From the NCBI GenBank assembly GCA_015655335.1, contig JAATFF010000069.1:1-64000 (forward strand): a stretch of DNA of 64,000 nucleotides. The letters are read 5' to 3'. Positions 47,400-54,957 of this stretch are shown here, in pieces. Origin of the DNA: Lysobacterales bacterium (lineage in GTDB: Bacteria; Pseudomonadota; Gammaproteobacteria; Xanthomonadales; Rhodanobacteraceae). The notes below the pieces were generated by a model. That model was not told the DNA's origin and searched no databases. It worked only from the letters and a program-made list of their open reading frames with translations. A program made the translations under genes and the position numbers. Every line of letters begins with the position of its first letter. Within the stretch, counting starts at the first letter, position 1.

Positions 47400-48086
47400 T
47401 CAGACGATGCGGCCATCCAGCGTTGCGATGCCTTCGAGTTCAGCGTGGAAACGATCGCCGCGTTGCAGCGCAGCTACACCCGCAGGCGTGCCGGTGAAGA
47501 TCAGATCACCCGGCTTGAGCTCGAACAAGGTGGAGAGAGTCACCACGATGTCCACGACACTGTGCACCATCTCGCCTAGGCGAGCGTGTTGCCGCGACGT
47601 ACCGTTCACGTGCAGGCTGATCGTGGTATCCGCGTTAGGCGAGACCTCGCTGGCAGGACGCAGCGTGGAAACCGGCGCGGAATGGTCGAATGCCTTGGCC
47701 ACGTCCCACGGATGGCTCTTTGCCTTGGCGATGGCCTGCAGGTCGCGACGCGTCAGGTCGAGTCCGACGCCGTAGCCGAAAATCGCAGCACTAGCCTGAC
47801 TCGCATCCAGATCGCGGCCGCCGGCTTTCAGCGCCACCACCATCTCCACTTCGTGATGTAGATCCGACGTGGCCTGGGGATAGGCCACGTCGGCGCCATC
47901 CGTGACCACGGCATCAGCCGGTTTGCAGAAGAACATAGGTGCCGACGCGTCTACGGTCGCACCCATTTCGCGAGCATGCTCGGCGTAATTGCGGCCGATG
48001 CAGAACACCCGGCGAACGGGGAAACGTTCATCGCGACCGGCGACGGGAAGGCTAGGGACGGCAGGGGTATCGATAACGTAGCGCAT
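47400..48086 (-). CDS. Fumarylacetoacetate hydrolase family protein
   Basis: 228 residues. The single FAH domain carries FPVRRVFCIGRNYAEHAREMG (residues about 22-42), the metal ligands in DLHHEVEMVVAL (two Glu) and the Asp in YGVGLDLTRRDLQ, and the end motif LKPGDLIFTGTPAGVAAL. Short single-domain members include oxaloacetate decarboxylase/acylpyruvase FAHD1-like and 2-hydroxyhepta-2,4-diene-1,7-dioate isomerase-type enzymes; acylpyruvate hydrolase or oxaloacetate tautomerase activity is most likely, but the substrate is not certain. It is upstream of mscL on the same strand (92-bp gap). Confidence 0.88.
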   Translation of the reverse strand: MRYVIDTPAVPSLPVAGRDERFPVRRVFCIGRNYAEHAREMGATVDASAPMFFCKPADAVVTDGADVAYPQATSDLHHEVEMVVALKAGGRDLDASQASAAIFGYGVGLDLTRRDLQAIAKAKSHPWDVAKAFDHSAPVSTLRPASEVSPNADTTISLHVNGTSRQHARLGEMVHSVVDIVVTLSTLFELKPGDLIFTGTPAGVAALQRGDRFHAELEGIATLDGRIV

Positions 48087-48284
48087 GCGGCAAGGTTAGC
48101 AGCTCTGTGTGCTTGCGCATAAAAAGATGCCGTGACAGGTATTGGTTTGTAAGAATCTTTGACATGCACAGTCGCGTCGAAAGTCAGCGAAGCGCAAGCC
48201 TGATCGGCATGTAACAACGTGCTTGCACGCAGACGATGATTAACGCGAATTGTCGATTCGTCACTCAGTCATACGTCATAAGAC

Positions 48285-48298
48285 ATGACAGCTGTCAT
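48285..48298. promoter_or_regulatory. 14-bp perfect palindrome, candidate operator
   Basis: atgacagctgtcat is a perfect palindrome; with the preceding gtcat at 48275-48279 the motif gtcat/atgac is present three times in alternating orientation. It lies in the 294-bp gap between the divergent FAH-family gene and the export operon, about 80 bp before the latter's start. Nothing else was recognised in this gap. The binding protein is unknown. Confidence 0.4.
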
Positions 48299-48380
48299 CG
48301 ATAAGGGTTGATGAGCGCACGTGGTAGGCGTACTCGCAACCTACTATCGTGCGCCAATCCAGGGACAACGGGGCAAACGG

Positions 48381-49616
48381 GTGAGCAATACGGATCTCTT
48401 GAAGGAACTGCGCATTGAACGCCATCAGCGCGAGGATCACAGTAAAGGTCCCGGACGCTGGGCATGGATCGTTCCTGCCATCGTATTGGTATTGCTGTTC
48501 ATTGGCGTCGGCAGCTGGTGGCTGCTAAACCATCGCGCCGTACCCGTGCATACCGTGGCTGCTGTCACGGTAGCGAACGATCCTGGCGCGGGCGCGGTAT
48601 TGCAAGCAACCGGCTACGTCACAGCACGCCGCCAGGCGACCGTTTCCGCGCAGTTGACGGGCACGTTGACCGAGGTGCTGATTGAGGAAGGCGATCGCGT
48701 CAAGAAAGACCAGATCCTGGCGAAACTGGACGACAGCGAATACAAGGCCGCGCTCGATACAGCCGTTGCACAAGGCAAGGCCGCGCATGCATTGGTGGAC
48801 CAATTCCAGGCGCAGCTGGCGCAGAACCTGCGCGACGCAACGCGCGACGATACGCTCGCAACGCAAGGGCTGGTGTCCAAGCAGACCGCCGAACAGGCGC
48901 GCACCTTGGCCAATAGCACACGCGCACAGCTTGTGTCGCAACAGAAGCAAGCGGTTGCCGCCGATGCGGAAGTCGTCGAGGCGCAGGTCAACTTCGATTA
49001 TTGCGTGGTGCGCGCGCCGTTCGACGGCGTCATCACCACCAAGGACGCGCAGGTCGGCGAAATCATCTCGCCGTTCTCGGCAGGCGGCGGTTTTACGCGT
49101 ACCGGCATCGGCACCATCGTGGATATGGATTCGCTGGAAGTCGACGTGGACGTGAACGAGGCTTACATCGGCCGCGTCACGCCGAAGATGCCTGCCGAAG
49201 CCGTACTCGATGCGTATCCGGACTGGAAGATTCCCGCGCACGTCATCGCCATTGTGCCGGCCGCCGATCGCGGCAAGGCAACGGTGAAAGTGCGTGTGGC
49301 GATGGAGCAGAAGGATTCGCGCGTCGTGCCCGACATGGGGGTGCGCGTTTCGTTTATGGAAGCCAAGCCTGCCGCCGCCACGCAAGCTCCGAAGGGCGTA
49401 TTGGTGCCGGCCAAGGCCATCGTCAAACGCGACGGCAGCGACAGCGTTTTCATCGTTGCGGATGGCAAGGCTCATCGTCAATCGGTGCAACCTGCGCCAC
49501 AGGATTATGGCGATCTGCGTCTGGTCCCCGCATCAGTTAACGCAGGAGACAACGTCGTGGTGTCGCCGCCGGACGACTTGCATGACGGTTCAAATGTAAG
49601 CGTGCAAACCCAGTAA
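48381..49616 (+). CDS. HlyD/MacA-type periplasmic adaptor (membrane fusion protein)
   Basis: 411 residues. Cytoplasmic N-terminus, one membrane helix (residues about 32-52, WIVPAIVLVLLFIGVGSWWLL), lipoyl/barrel-sandwich hybrid halves (ATGYVTARRQATVSAQLTGTLTEVLIEEGDRVKKDQILAKLDD and FDYCVVRAPFDGVITTKDAQVGEII), an alpha-helical hairpin between them, beta-barrel and a membrane-proximal domain. It links an inner-membrane ABC exporter to an outer-membrane channel; no TolC-type gene lies in the window. The GTG at 48381 (MSNTDLLKELR) is preferred over a GTG 20 codons upstream, though neither has a strong SD. Confidence 0.88.
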   Translation: MSNTDLLKELRIERHQREDHSKGPGRWAWIVPAIVLVLLFIGVGSWWLLNHRAVPVHTVAAVTVANDPGAGAVLQATGYVTARRQATVSAQLTGTLTEVLIEEGDRVKKDQILAKLDDSEYKAALDTAVAQGKAAHALVDQFQAQLAQNLRDATRDDTLATQGLVSKQTAEQARTLANSTRAQLVSQQKQAVAADAEVVEAQVNFDYCVVRAPFDGVITTKDAQVGEIISPFSAGGGFTRTGIGTIVDMDSLEVDVDVNEAYIGRVTPKMPAEAVLDAYPDWKIPAHVIAIVPAADRGKATVKVRVAMEQKDSRVVPDMGVRVSFMEAKPAAATQAPKGVLVPAKAIVKRDGSDSVFIVADGKAHRQSVQPAPQDYGDLRLVPASVNAGDNVVVSPPDDLHDGSNVSVQTQ

Positions 49617-49686
49617 CCACCACAGAACAAGGGTGGGCGATGCAGATGCGCCAGCCCTTATGGGATCCACTCGGGAGGCTGTAGCT

Positions 49687-50373
49687 ATGGGTACGTTGAT
49701 TGAGATTCGCGATCTTTCCAAAGTCTACGAGCGCGGCAGACAGAAAGTCGAAGTGCTGCATCACATCAACCTCGATATTCCCGAGGGCGATTTCCTTGCA
49801 TTGATGGGACCGTCGGGCTCCGGCAAGACGACGCTGTTGAATCTCGTCGGTGGCCTCGATACACCGACGGCGGGCAATATCACGGTGGCAGGTCAGCGCA
49901 TCGATCAGTTGGGTGCCTGTGCACTCGCGCGTTGGCGCGCGTCGAACGTGGGCTTCGTGTTTCAGTTCTACAACCTGATGCCGATGCTCAGTGCGCAGAA
50001 GAATGTGGAGCTGCCCCTGCTGCTCACCAAACTGTCGGGCGCGCAGCGGCGCAAGAATGCATCCATTGCTTTGCAACTGGTGGGGCTTGCCGACCGTGCG
50101 TCGCATAAGCCGTCGGAGTTGTCCGGTGGCCAGCAACAGCGCGTGGCGATAGCGCGCGCCATCGTTTCGGACCCTAGTCTGCTGGTGTGCGACGAACCGA
50201 CCGGTGACTTGGATCGCCAGTCCGCTGAAGAAGTGTTGGGCTTGCTGCGCCAACTCAATCGCGAACACGGCAAGACCATCGTGATGGTGACGCACGATCC
50301 GAAAGCCGCCGAATACGCCGATCACACGCTGCACCTCGACAAGGGCACGCTGGTCGAACAGGCCATCGCCTGA
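49687..50373 (+). CDS. ABC exporter ATPase, MacB/LolD type
   Basis: 228 residues. Walker [14 protein letters not shown]-loop [25 protein letters not shown], signature [15 protein letters not shown], Walker [13 protein letters not shown] and switch HDP motif [13 protein letters not shown] are all intact. The sequence type ([27 protein letters not shown]) is that of ATPases paired with FtsX-like permeases: MacB, LolD and lipoprotein or peptide exporters. It lies between the adaptor gene and two permease genes, 10 bp before the first. The substrate is unknown; macrolide export is only one possibility. Confidence 0.9.
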   Translation: MGTLIEIRDLSKVYERGRQKVEVLHHINLDIPEGDFLALMGPSGSGKTTLLNLVGGLDTPTAGNITVAGQRIDQLGACALARWRASNVGFVFQFYNLMPMLSAQKNVELPLLLTKLSGAQRRKNASIALQLVGLADRASHKPSELSGGQQQRVAIARAIVSDPSLLVCDEPTGDLDRQSAEEVLGLLRQLNREHGKTIVMVTHDPKAAEYADHTLHLDKGTLVEQAIA

Positions 50374-50383
50374 GGAGACGACG

Positions 50384-51553
50384 ATGAAATACTTTCATCT
50401 CATCTGGGCCGCGTTGTTCCGGCGTAAGGCCCGCACTTTGCTCACGCTGGTATCGATCGCGGCGGCGTTCTTGCTGTTTGGCATGCTCGATGCGGTGCGC
50501 ACCTCATTCGATCAGGCGGGCAAGAGCGCCAACGGTGCGCAGCGTCTGCAGACCGGTTCCAAGCTGTCATTTATCGATACGCTGCCGCAGGGCTTGGGCG
50601 AGAAGATCGCCACCGTGCCGGGTGTCAAATCGGTGGCCTATTCCAACTGGTTCGGCGGTGCGTATCAGGACCCGCACAATCAGGTGTTTACGTTTGCCGT
50701 TAGCGACAACTACATCGATCAATATCCGGAAGTGCAGGTCAGCGACGAAGGGCGCAAGTCGTATCTGGAAACGCGCACCGGCATTCTGGTCGGCGACAAG
50801 CTGATGGAGAAATACCACTGGAAAGTGGGCGACCAGATTCCGCTGCAATCGAACATTTTTCCGCAGCAGGACGGCAGCAAGAATTGGACGTTCAACATCG
50901 TCGGCGTCATGCATCCCACGGAACAGAGCGCGGCTTTTTATAGCCAAATCATTCTGATGCACTGGAAGTACTTCGACGATGCCGTGATGAAGGGCTACAA
51001 CAATGGCCAAGTAGGCTGGTATGTCACGCGCGTCAACGATGTGAACCAGGCCGACCAAGTGGCCAAAGCTATAGACGCCATATCCGCTAATTCCGATCAC
51101 GAAACCCGTACGCAGACCGAAGCGGCCGCTACGGCGTCGTGGATGAAGCAGTTGGCCGATATCGGTTTGATCGTTGGTTCGATCATGGGCGCGGTGTTCT
51201 TTACGCTGTTGCTGTTGACAGGCAACACGATGATGCAAGCGGTGCGCGAGCGCACATCGGAATTGGCTGTGCTTAAAACGCTGGGCTTTTCCGATCGTGG
51301 CTTGCTGGCGATGGTGTTGGCCGAATCCGTGCTGCTGGTATTGCTAGGTGGGGTGGTCGGTATTGGTTTGGCGACGGTGTTGATTCCCGGCGTCAGTGCC
51401 AATAGCGGTGGCATCCTGAATCTACCAACGGTAGGCGCGAACAGCTGGTTGCTGGGCATCGCGCTGATGCTGGCGATCGGTGTGGTGGTAGGCGCCATTC
51501 CCGCATGGCGAGCCATGCGCCTGAACATTGTCGACGCGCTGGCTGGCCGGTGA
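50384..51553 (+). CDS. FtsX-like ABC permease 1
   Basis: 389 residues in MacB/FtsX topology: an N-terminal helix (KARTLLTLVSIAAAFLLFGMLDAV), a large periplasmic domain (about residues 45-255, MacB_PCD-like), and three C-terminal helices, the first with SIMGAVFFTLLLLTGNTMMQAVRERTSELAVLKTLGFSDRGLLAMVLAE, the family motif. Unlike true MacB it has no fused ATPase; that is the preceding gene. The next gene is a second permease, so the exporter is probably a heterodimer. Confidence 0.88.
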   Translation: MKYFHLIWAALFRRKARTLLTLVSIAAAFLLFGMLDAVRTSFDQAGKSANGAQRLQTGSKLSFIDTLPQGLGEKIATVPGVKSVAYSNWFGGAYQDPHNQVFTFAVSDNYIDQYPEVQVSDEGRKSYLETRTGILVGDKLMEKYHWKVGDQIPLQSNIFPQQDGSKNWTFNIVGVMHPTEQSAAFYSQIILMHWKYFDDAVMKGYNNGQVGWYVTRVNDVNQADQVAKAIDAISANSDHETRTQTEAAATASWMKQLADIGLIVGSIMGAVFFTLLLLTGNTMMQAVRERTSELAVLKTLGFSDRGLLAMVLAESVLLVLLGGVVGIGLATVLIPGVSANSGGILNLPTVGANSWLLGIALMLAIGVVVGAIPAWRAMRLNIVDALAGR

Positions 51554-51567
51554 CAGGAGTCGAGATC

Positions 51568-52884
51568 ATGACATTTCTTTTCAATCTTCTCGTGCTGGTG
51601 ATCTTGGTCGCTGCACTGTATGTATGGGTGCAACTGCCATGGTATGCGGTGCTGGTATTGGCTTTACTGTTTGCGGTGTGGATGGCGCTTAGCCGGCGCG
51701 GTCGACAAGCCGCATCGGTGACCAGCGTGGGCATTAGCACTCTCAAACAGCGCCTGGGTTCTTCGTCCGTCGTGGTAATCGGCATCGCGGGTGTAGTGGG
51801 TGTGCTGGTAGCGCTGCTGGCGATGGGCGAGGGCTATAGCCAAACGCTGCGCAACACCGGCAGCGACGATACGGCGATCGTGTTGCGCGGCGGCTCGGCC
51901 AGCGAAGTGAGTTCGGTGTTGTCGCGCGACAGTATCCTGGTCATCGAACAAGCGCCGGGCATTGCGCGTGATAAGCAGGGCAAACCGATCGCTTCGGGCG
52001 AAATTGTCGTAGCAGCCAATCTGCCCGTAAAAGGCGGTGCGCCGGACGATGAAGGCAGTGTGCAGGTGCGCGGTGTCGGCGATGAGGCATGGGCGTTGCG
52101 TCCCAACGCCAAGATCATCGCAGGCCGGGCGTTTCGGCCCGGCATGCGAGAGTTGGTCGTGGGGCAGGGTGCGCAGCGGCAATTCGTGGGCTTGGAGCCG
52201 GGTCATGAAGTGAAGCTCGGTACGCAAACCTGGAATGTGGTGGGCGTTTTTGCTTCCGGCGATGCCTACGACTCAGAAATCTGGGCCGATGCCGGTGTCG
52301 TCGCGGAAACCTATCGTCGCGGCAGCAGCCGTACCACCGTTTTTGCCAAGCTCACCGACGCCAAAGCGATGGACACTTTCAAGGCTGCGCTAGCAGGTGA
52401 TCCACGTCTGCAAGTGGATGTGGACACCACGCTCAACTACTTCAGCAAGCAATCGGAAGGCATGAGCAAGGTCATGCGCATCATGGGCATGACCGTAGGT
52501 TCGATCATGGCGATCGGTGCCATCTTCGGTGCGCTCAACACCATGTTTGCAGCTGTCGCTGCGCGCGCTCGTGAGATCGCCACGTTGCGCGCCATTGGTT
52601 TTCGTGGCGTACCGGTGGTCGTGGCAGTGATGCTGGAAACCATGCTGCTGGCTTTGCTTGGTGGTCTTATCGGCGGTTTGCTGGCCTGGATGATTTTCAA
52701 TGGCTGGACGGCTTCCACCTTGGCAACCGGCTCCACCGGGCAACTTGCGTTTACCTTCAAAGTAACCCCAGAACTGTTGTGGGAAGGTTTGAAGTGGGCG
52801 TTGGCGATCGGCTTCGTGGGTGGCTTGTTTCCGGCTTTGCGCGCGGCTCGCTTGCCGGTCACGACAGCACTGCGCGAGTTGTGA
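51568..52884 (+). CDS. FtsX-like ABC permease 2
   Basis: 438 residues, same FtsX/MacB topology as the preceding gene but with an extra N-terminal membrane region (FNLLVLVILVAALYVWVQLPWYAVLVLALLFAVWMALS) before the first core helix. The family motif appears in MFAAVAARAREIATLRAIGFRGVPVVVAVMLETMLLALLGG, and the C-terminus ends FPALRAARLPVTTALREL, typical of the FtsX family. aggag lies 8 bp before the chosen ATG at 51568. An earlier in-frame start would overlap permease 1 and has no SD. It closes the four-gene export operon. Confidence 0.88.
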   Translation: MTFLFNLLVLVILVAALYVWVQLPWYAVLVLALLFAVWMALSRRGRQAASVTSVGISTLKQRLGSSSVVVIGIAGVVGVLVALLAMGEGYSQTLRNTGSDDTAIVLRGGSASEVSSVLSRDSILVIEQAPGIARDKQGKPIASGEIVVAANLPVKGGAPDDEGSVQVRGVGDEAWALRPNAKIIAGRAFRPGMRELVVGQGAQRQFVGLEPGHEVKLGTQTWNVVGVFASGDAYDSEIWADAGVVAETYRRGSSRTTVFAKLTDAKAMDTFKAALAGDPRLQVDVDTTLNYFSKQSEGMSKVMRIMGMTVGSIMAIGAIFGALNTMFAAVAARAREIATLRAIGFRGVPVVVAVMLETMLLALLGGLIGGLLAWMIFNGWTASTLATGSTGQLAFTFKVTPELLWEGLKWALAIGFVGGLFPALRAARLPVTTALREL

Positions 52885-53018
52885 TGTTCGCGCACATAGA
52901 CCCGCAGATACTCTATGCGTTGTAATCTCGCTTCTGACTTTCGTTGGAATGATAACTAAGGACGCGCTGAACAAATCGTGATGCGTCTTTCGGTGTGAGC
53001 CGGAAGACGCTTTATAAC

Positions 53019-53049
53019 GGCGAAGCTGATCAGCTTCGCCATTTTTTTG
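53019..53049 (+). terminator. Intrinsic terminator downstream of the export operon
   Basis: A 22-bp perfect palindrome (ggcgaagctgat and its mirror, 53019-53040) followed at once by seven Ts. As transcribed from the left it would end the export-operon message, 135 bp after its last stop codon. Confidence 0.8.
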
Positions 53050-53403
53050 TTCGTTCGTATTTCATTCTGCGTTTTTCTGACTTGTCCTAGAGTCTATATT
53101 TTTCAGCTCAGTCCTATATTTAAGCGATTCCGTCCCCTCGTACGATATCGCCACTTGCTCAAGCAAGAACGAGCAATAGCACCAAACACATTTGGCTGAC
53201 GGTTCTGACGCGCGCTTGGAGCGTCGAAATAGCGACGCGAAAGCACAAATGCTCAAGGAGAGGCACCCCTGACTGGATGGTAGTTATCCGGGTCGGAGGA
53301 GTGTTGCCCTTAGGAAATTCATGGGCATGCGAGCCGAGGCCTAGCGTGTGATGAGTGCTAAAGAAATCTTGGCTGCTAGCCATCCAGCTAGCGACAAGAG
53401 TGG

Positions 53404-53425
53404 TCCGCCATGGCGGCGGATTTTT
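53404..53425 (+). terminator. Terminator-like hairpin just before the major fimbrin gene
   Basis: tccgcc (53404-53409) pairs perfectly with ggcgga (53415-53420), loop atggc, followed by five Ts. It ends only 32 bp before the fimbrin ATG, within the leader, so it would act as an attenuator unless the promoter lies in the last few bases. Position suggests conditional read-through. Confidence 0.6.
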
Positions 53426-53457
53426 AATTTGAAACCCTCCATCAAGGACTTAGATAC

Positions 53458-54027
53458 ATGAAGCACATCAAACTCGCCTCCGCCCTCGTTGTGGCCATGG
53501 GCCTCGTCGCTGGCGTCGCCAGCGCCCAGACTGCCAATGGTGGCACCATCACGTTCACCGGCTCGGTGACCGACCAGACCTGTACGATCTCGGGCGGTAG
53601 CGGTACCAATGGCGGCAGCGGCAACTTTACGGTGGCATTGGACTCTGTGGACGACACCGCGCTGGCTGCCGCTGGCGCTATCGCTAACGCTCAGCCGTTC
53701 GCAGTGACCATCGGCGGCCCGGGTCAGGGCTCCTGCGCGGATGGCAAAGTCGCAACCCTGTCGTTCCTGACGTCCAGCCCACAGATCGATGCCGCCACGG
53801 GCGCGCTCGTCAACGCGTTGAGCGGTCAAGCCACCAACACGGAAATCCAGTTGCTTGATTCCACCGGTGCGGTGATCAACCTGGCCGATACGTCCTATTC
53901 CGTGAACAGCCCGGCGATCGCCAACAACACCGCGCAGATCAATCTCCAGGCGCAGTACTACGCCACTGGCGCAGCCACGCCGGGCCTGGTGAGCACCAGC
54001 GTTGTTTACGCAATTGCCTACAACTAA
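53458..54027 (+). CDS. Major fimbrial subunit (type 1 fimbrin-like)
   Basis: 189-residue exported pilin of the chaperone-usher class. Signal peptide (LASALVVAMGLVAGVASA, cut before QTANGG). The mature part starts with GTITFTGSVTDQTCTI, where the first conserved Cys follows the donor-type strand, a second Cys lies in GSCADGK, and the C-terminus AQINLQAQYYAT...VYAIAYN has the Tyr-rich beta-zipper recognised by chaperones. It is first in the operon and followed by a stable stem-loop, both expected for the most abundant subunit. The leader contains a terminator-like hairpin. Confidence 0.9.
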   Translation: MKHIKLASALVVAMGLVAGVASAQTANGGTITFTGSVTDQTCTISGGSGTNGGSGNFTVALDSVDDTALAAAGAIANAQPFAVTIGGPGQGSCADGKVATLSFLTSSPQIDAATGALVNALSGQATNTEIQLLDSTGAVINLADTSYSVNSPAIANNTAQINLQAQYYATGAATPGLVSTSVVYAIAYN

Positions 54028-54045
54028 GTAGCGCTGCGTTCCCCC

Positions 54046-54081
54046 GCGCATCTGCGGTCGGCCCCTCGGCCGCCGATGCGC
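54046..54081 (+). terminator. Stem-loop between fimbrin and chaperone genes
   Basis: Nested stem: gcgcatc (54046-54052) with gatgcgc (54075-54081), enclosing gcgg/ccgc and a short loop, followed by tttaa. It lies 18 bp after the fimbrin stop and 22 bp before the chaperone start. Such intercistronic hairpins stabilise or partly terminate the message so that fimbrin exceeds chaperone and usher. Confidence 0.6.
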
Positions 54082-54103
54082 TTTAACTTGCTTGAGGTGA
54101 TGT

Positions 54104-54853
54104 ATGACAAGCGTTTTTCGCTATGCCATGGCTGGCCTTTTTTTCTTAGTAGCAGCCAGCTTCGCAGGCCGCGCCGACGCCAGCGTGGTGATAAACGGCA
54201 CGCGAGTGGTGTACCCAGCTCATGACAAGGACGTCACGATCAAGTTCACCAATGAGGGCGACAAACCTGCGCTCGTGCAGGTGTGGCTCGACTCGGGTGA
54301 TGAAAAATCGACACCGGACACGGCCAAGGTGCCGTTTACGATCGCTTCACCGATTTTCCGCCTGGATCCCAGCAAGGGACAAGCCGTGCGTGTGATGTAC
54401 ACCGGCGAGCCGTTGCCCGCGGATAAGGAGAGCGTGTTCTGGGTGAACATGCTTGAAGTGCCGCCAAAAGCGGAAAACGCCGATGGCCGCAATCTTCTGC
54501 AGTTCGCTTTCCGCACGCGTATCAAATTTTTCTTTCGCCCCGCGGGCCTTCCGGGCGACGCGGGCGCGGCGCCCGACAAACTGATCTGGAAGTTGGTCGC
54601 AGGCGAAGGTGGTAAAGGTGTCGCCTTGCAGGTCAGCAATCCCACGCCGTACTACGTGTCGTTTGCACATGTCGGCTTGAAGGTTGGCGACAAGAGCATC
54701 GTCGGCGATGGTGGCATGGTTGCTCCGCAAGCTTCGACCACTTTCCCAGTGAAGGACCTCAGCAGTCGTCCAAGCGGTGACGCGCAAGCGCAATTCACCA
54801 CGATCAATGACTTCGGCGCACTCAACACGCAGGTCAAATCGCTTACCCCTTAA
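54104..54853 (+). CDS. Fimbrial periplasmic chaperone (PapD-like)
   Basis: 249 residues. Signal peptide (AMAGLFFLVAASFAGRADA), then two immunoglobulin-like domains. SVVINGTRVVYPAHDKDVTIKFTNEGDKPALVQVWLDSG is the family N-terminus with the Arg that anchors the pilin C-terminus; the G1 strand region FRLDPSKGQAVRVMYTG and FWVNMLEVPPK are typical; the second domain has LKVSNPTPYYVSF-like LQVSNPTPYYVSFAHV. It caps pilin subunits in the periplasm and hands them to the usher. ATG at 54104 with gaggtgatgt just upstream. Confidence 0.93.
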   Translation: MTSVFRYAMAGLFFLVAASFAGRADASVVINGTRVVYPAHDKDVTIKFTNEGDKPALVQVWLDSGDEKSTPDTAKVPFTIASPIFRLDPSKGQAVRVMYTGEPLPADKESVFWVNMLEVPPKAENADGRNLLQFAFRTRIKFFFRPAGLPGDAGAAPDKLIWKLVAGEGGKGVALQVSNPTPYYVSFAHVGLKVGDKSIVGDGGMVAPQASTTFPVKDLSSRPSGDAQAQFTTINDFGALNTQVKSLTP

Positions 54854-54957
54854 GTAAATCTTTCGCGTTAGGGAAGCCCCTTCGCGACATGGAAGTCCTT
54901 CGATTCTTTCTTCGATATCGCTTACACGGCGGTATCAGTGATTCACAAAGGTGTTAT

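Larger units (their letters stand above)
52885..53457 (+). other. 573-bp gene-free region: repeat, terminator and long fimbrial leader
   Basis: No convincing gene was found on either strand. In order it holds: a 30-nt segment at 52999-53028 related to part of the repeat at 28235-28338; a palindromic terminator at 53019-53049; an AT-richer stretch (53050-53200) that may contain the fimbrial promoter; a perfect 6-bp hairpin gcgtcg/cgacgc near 53221-53238; the segment ggat-N7-atcc near 53275-53289; competing gctagc stems at 53375-53392; and a terminator-like hairpin at 53404-53425 just before the major fimbrin. The GGA motifs in aaggag, cggagg and aaggac would suit CsrA/RsmA binding, but this is speculative. 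Confidence 0.55.

Noticed and set aside
48159-48187. ttgaca as a -35 box for the export operon
   Set aside because: The hexamer is perfect, but no reasonable -10 box lies 16-18 bp downstream.
53200-53330. A GEMM-I (c-di-GMP) riboswitch as a firm call upstream of the major fimbrin
   Set aside because: Some motif pieces occur in the right order, but the 5' GGCAAACC element is missing, and the GAAA lies in a 6-bp hairpin with a 6-base loop instead of the required tetraloop. Kept only as a hypothesis for a covariance search.
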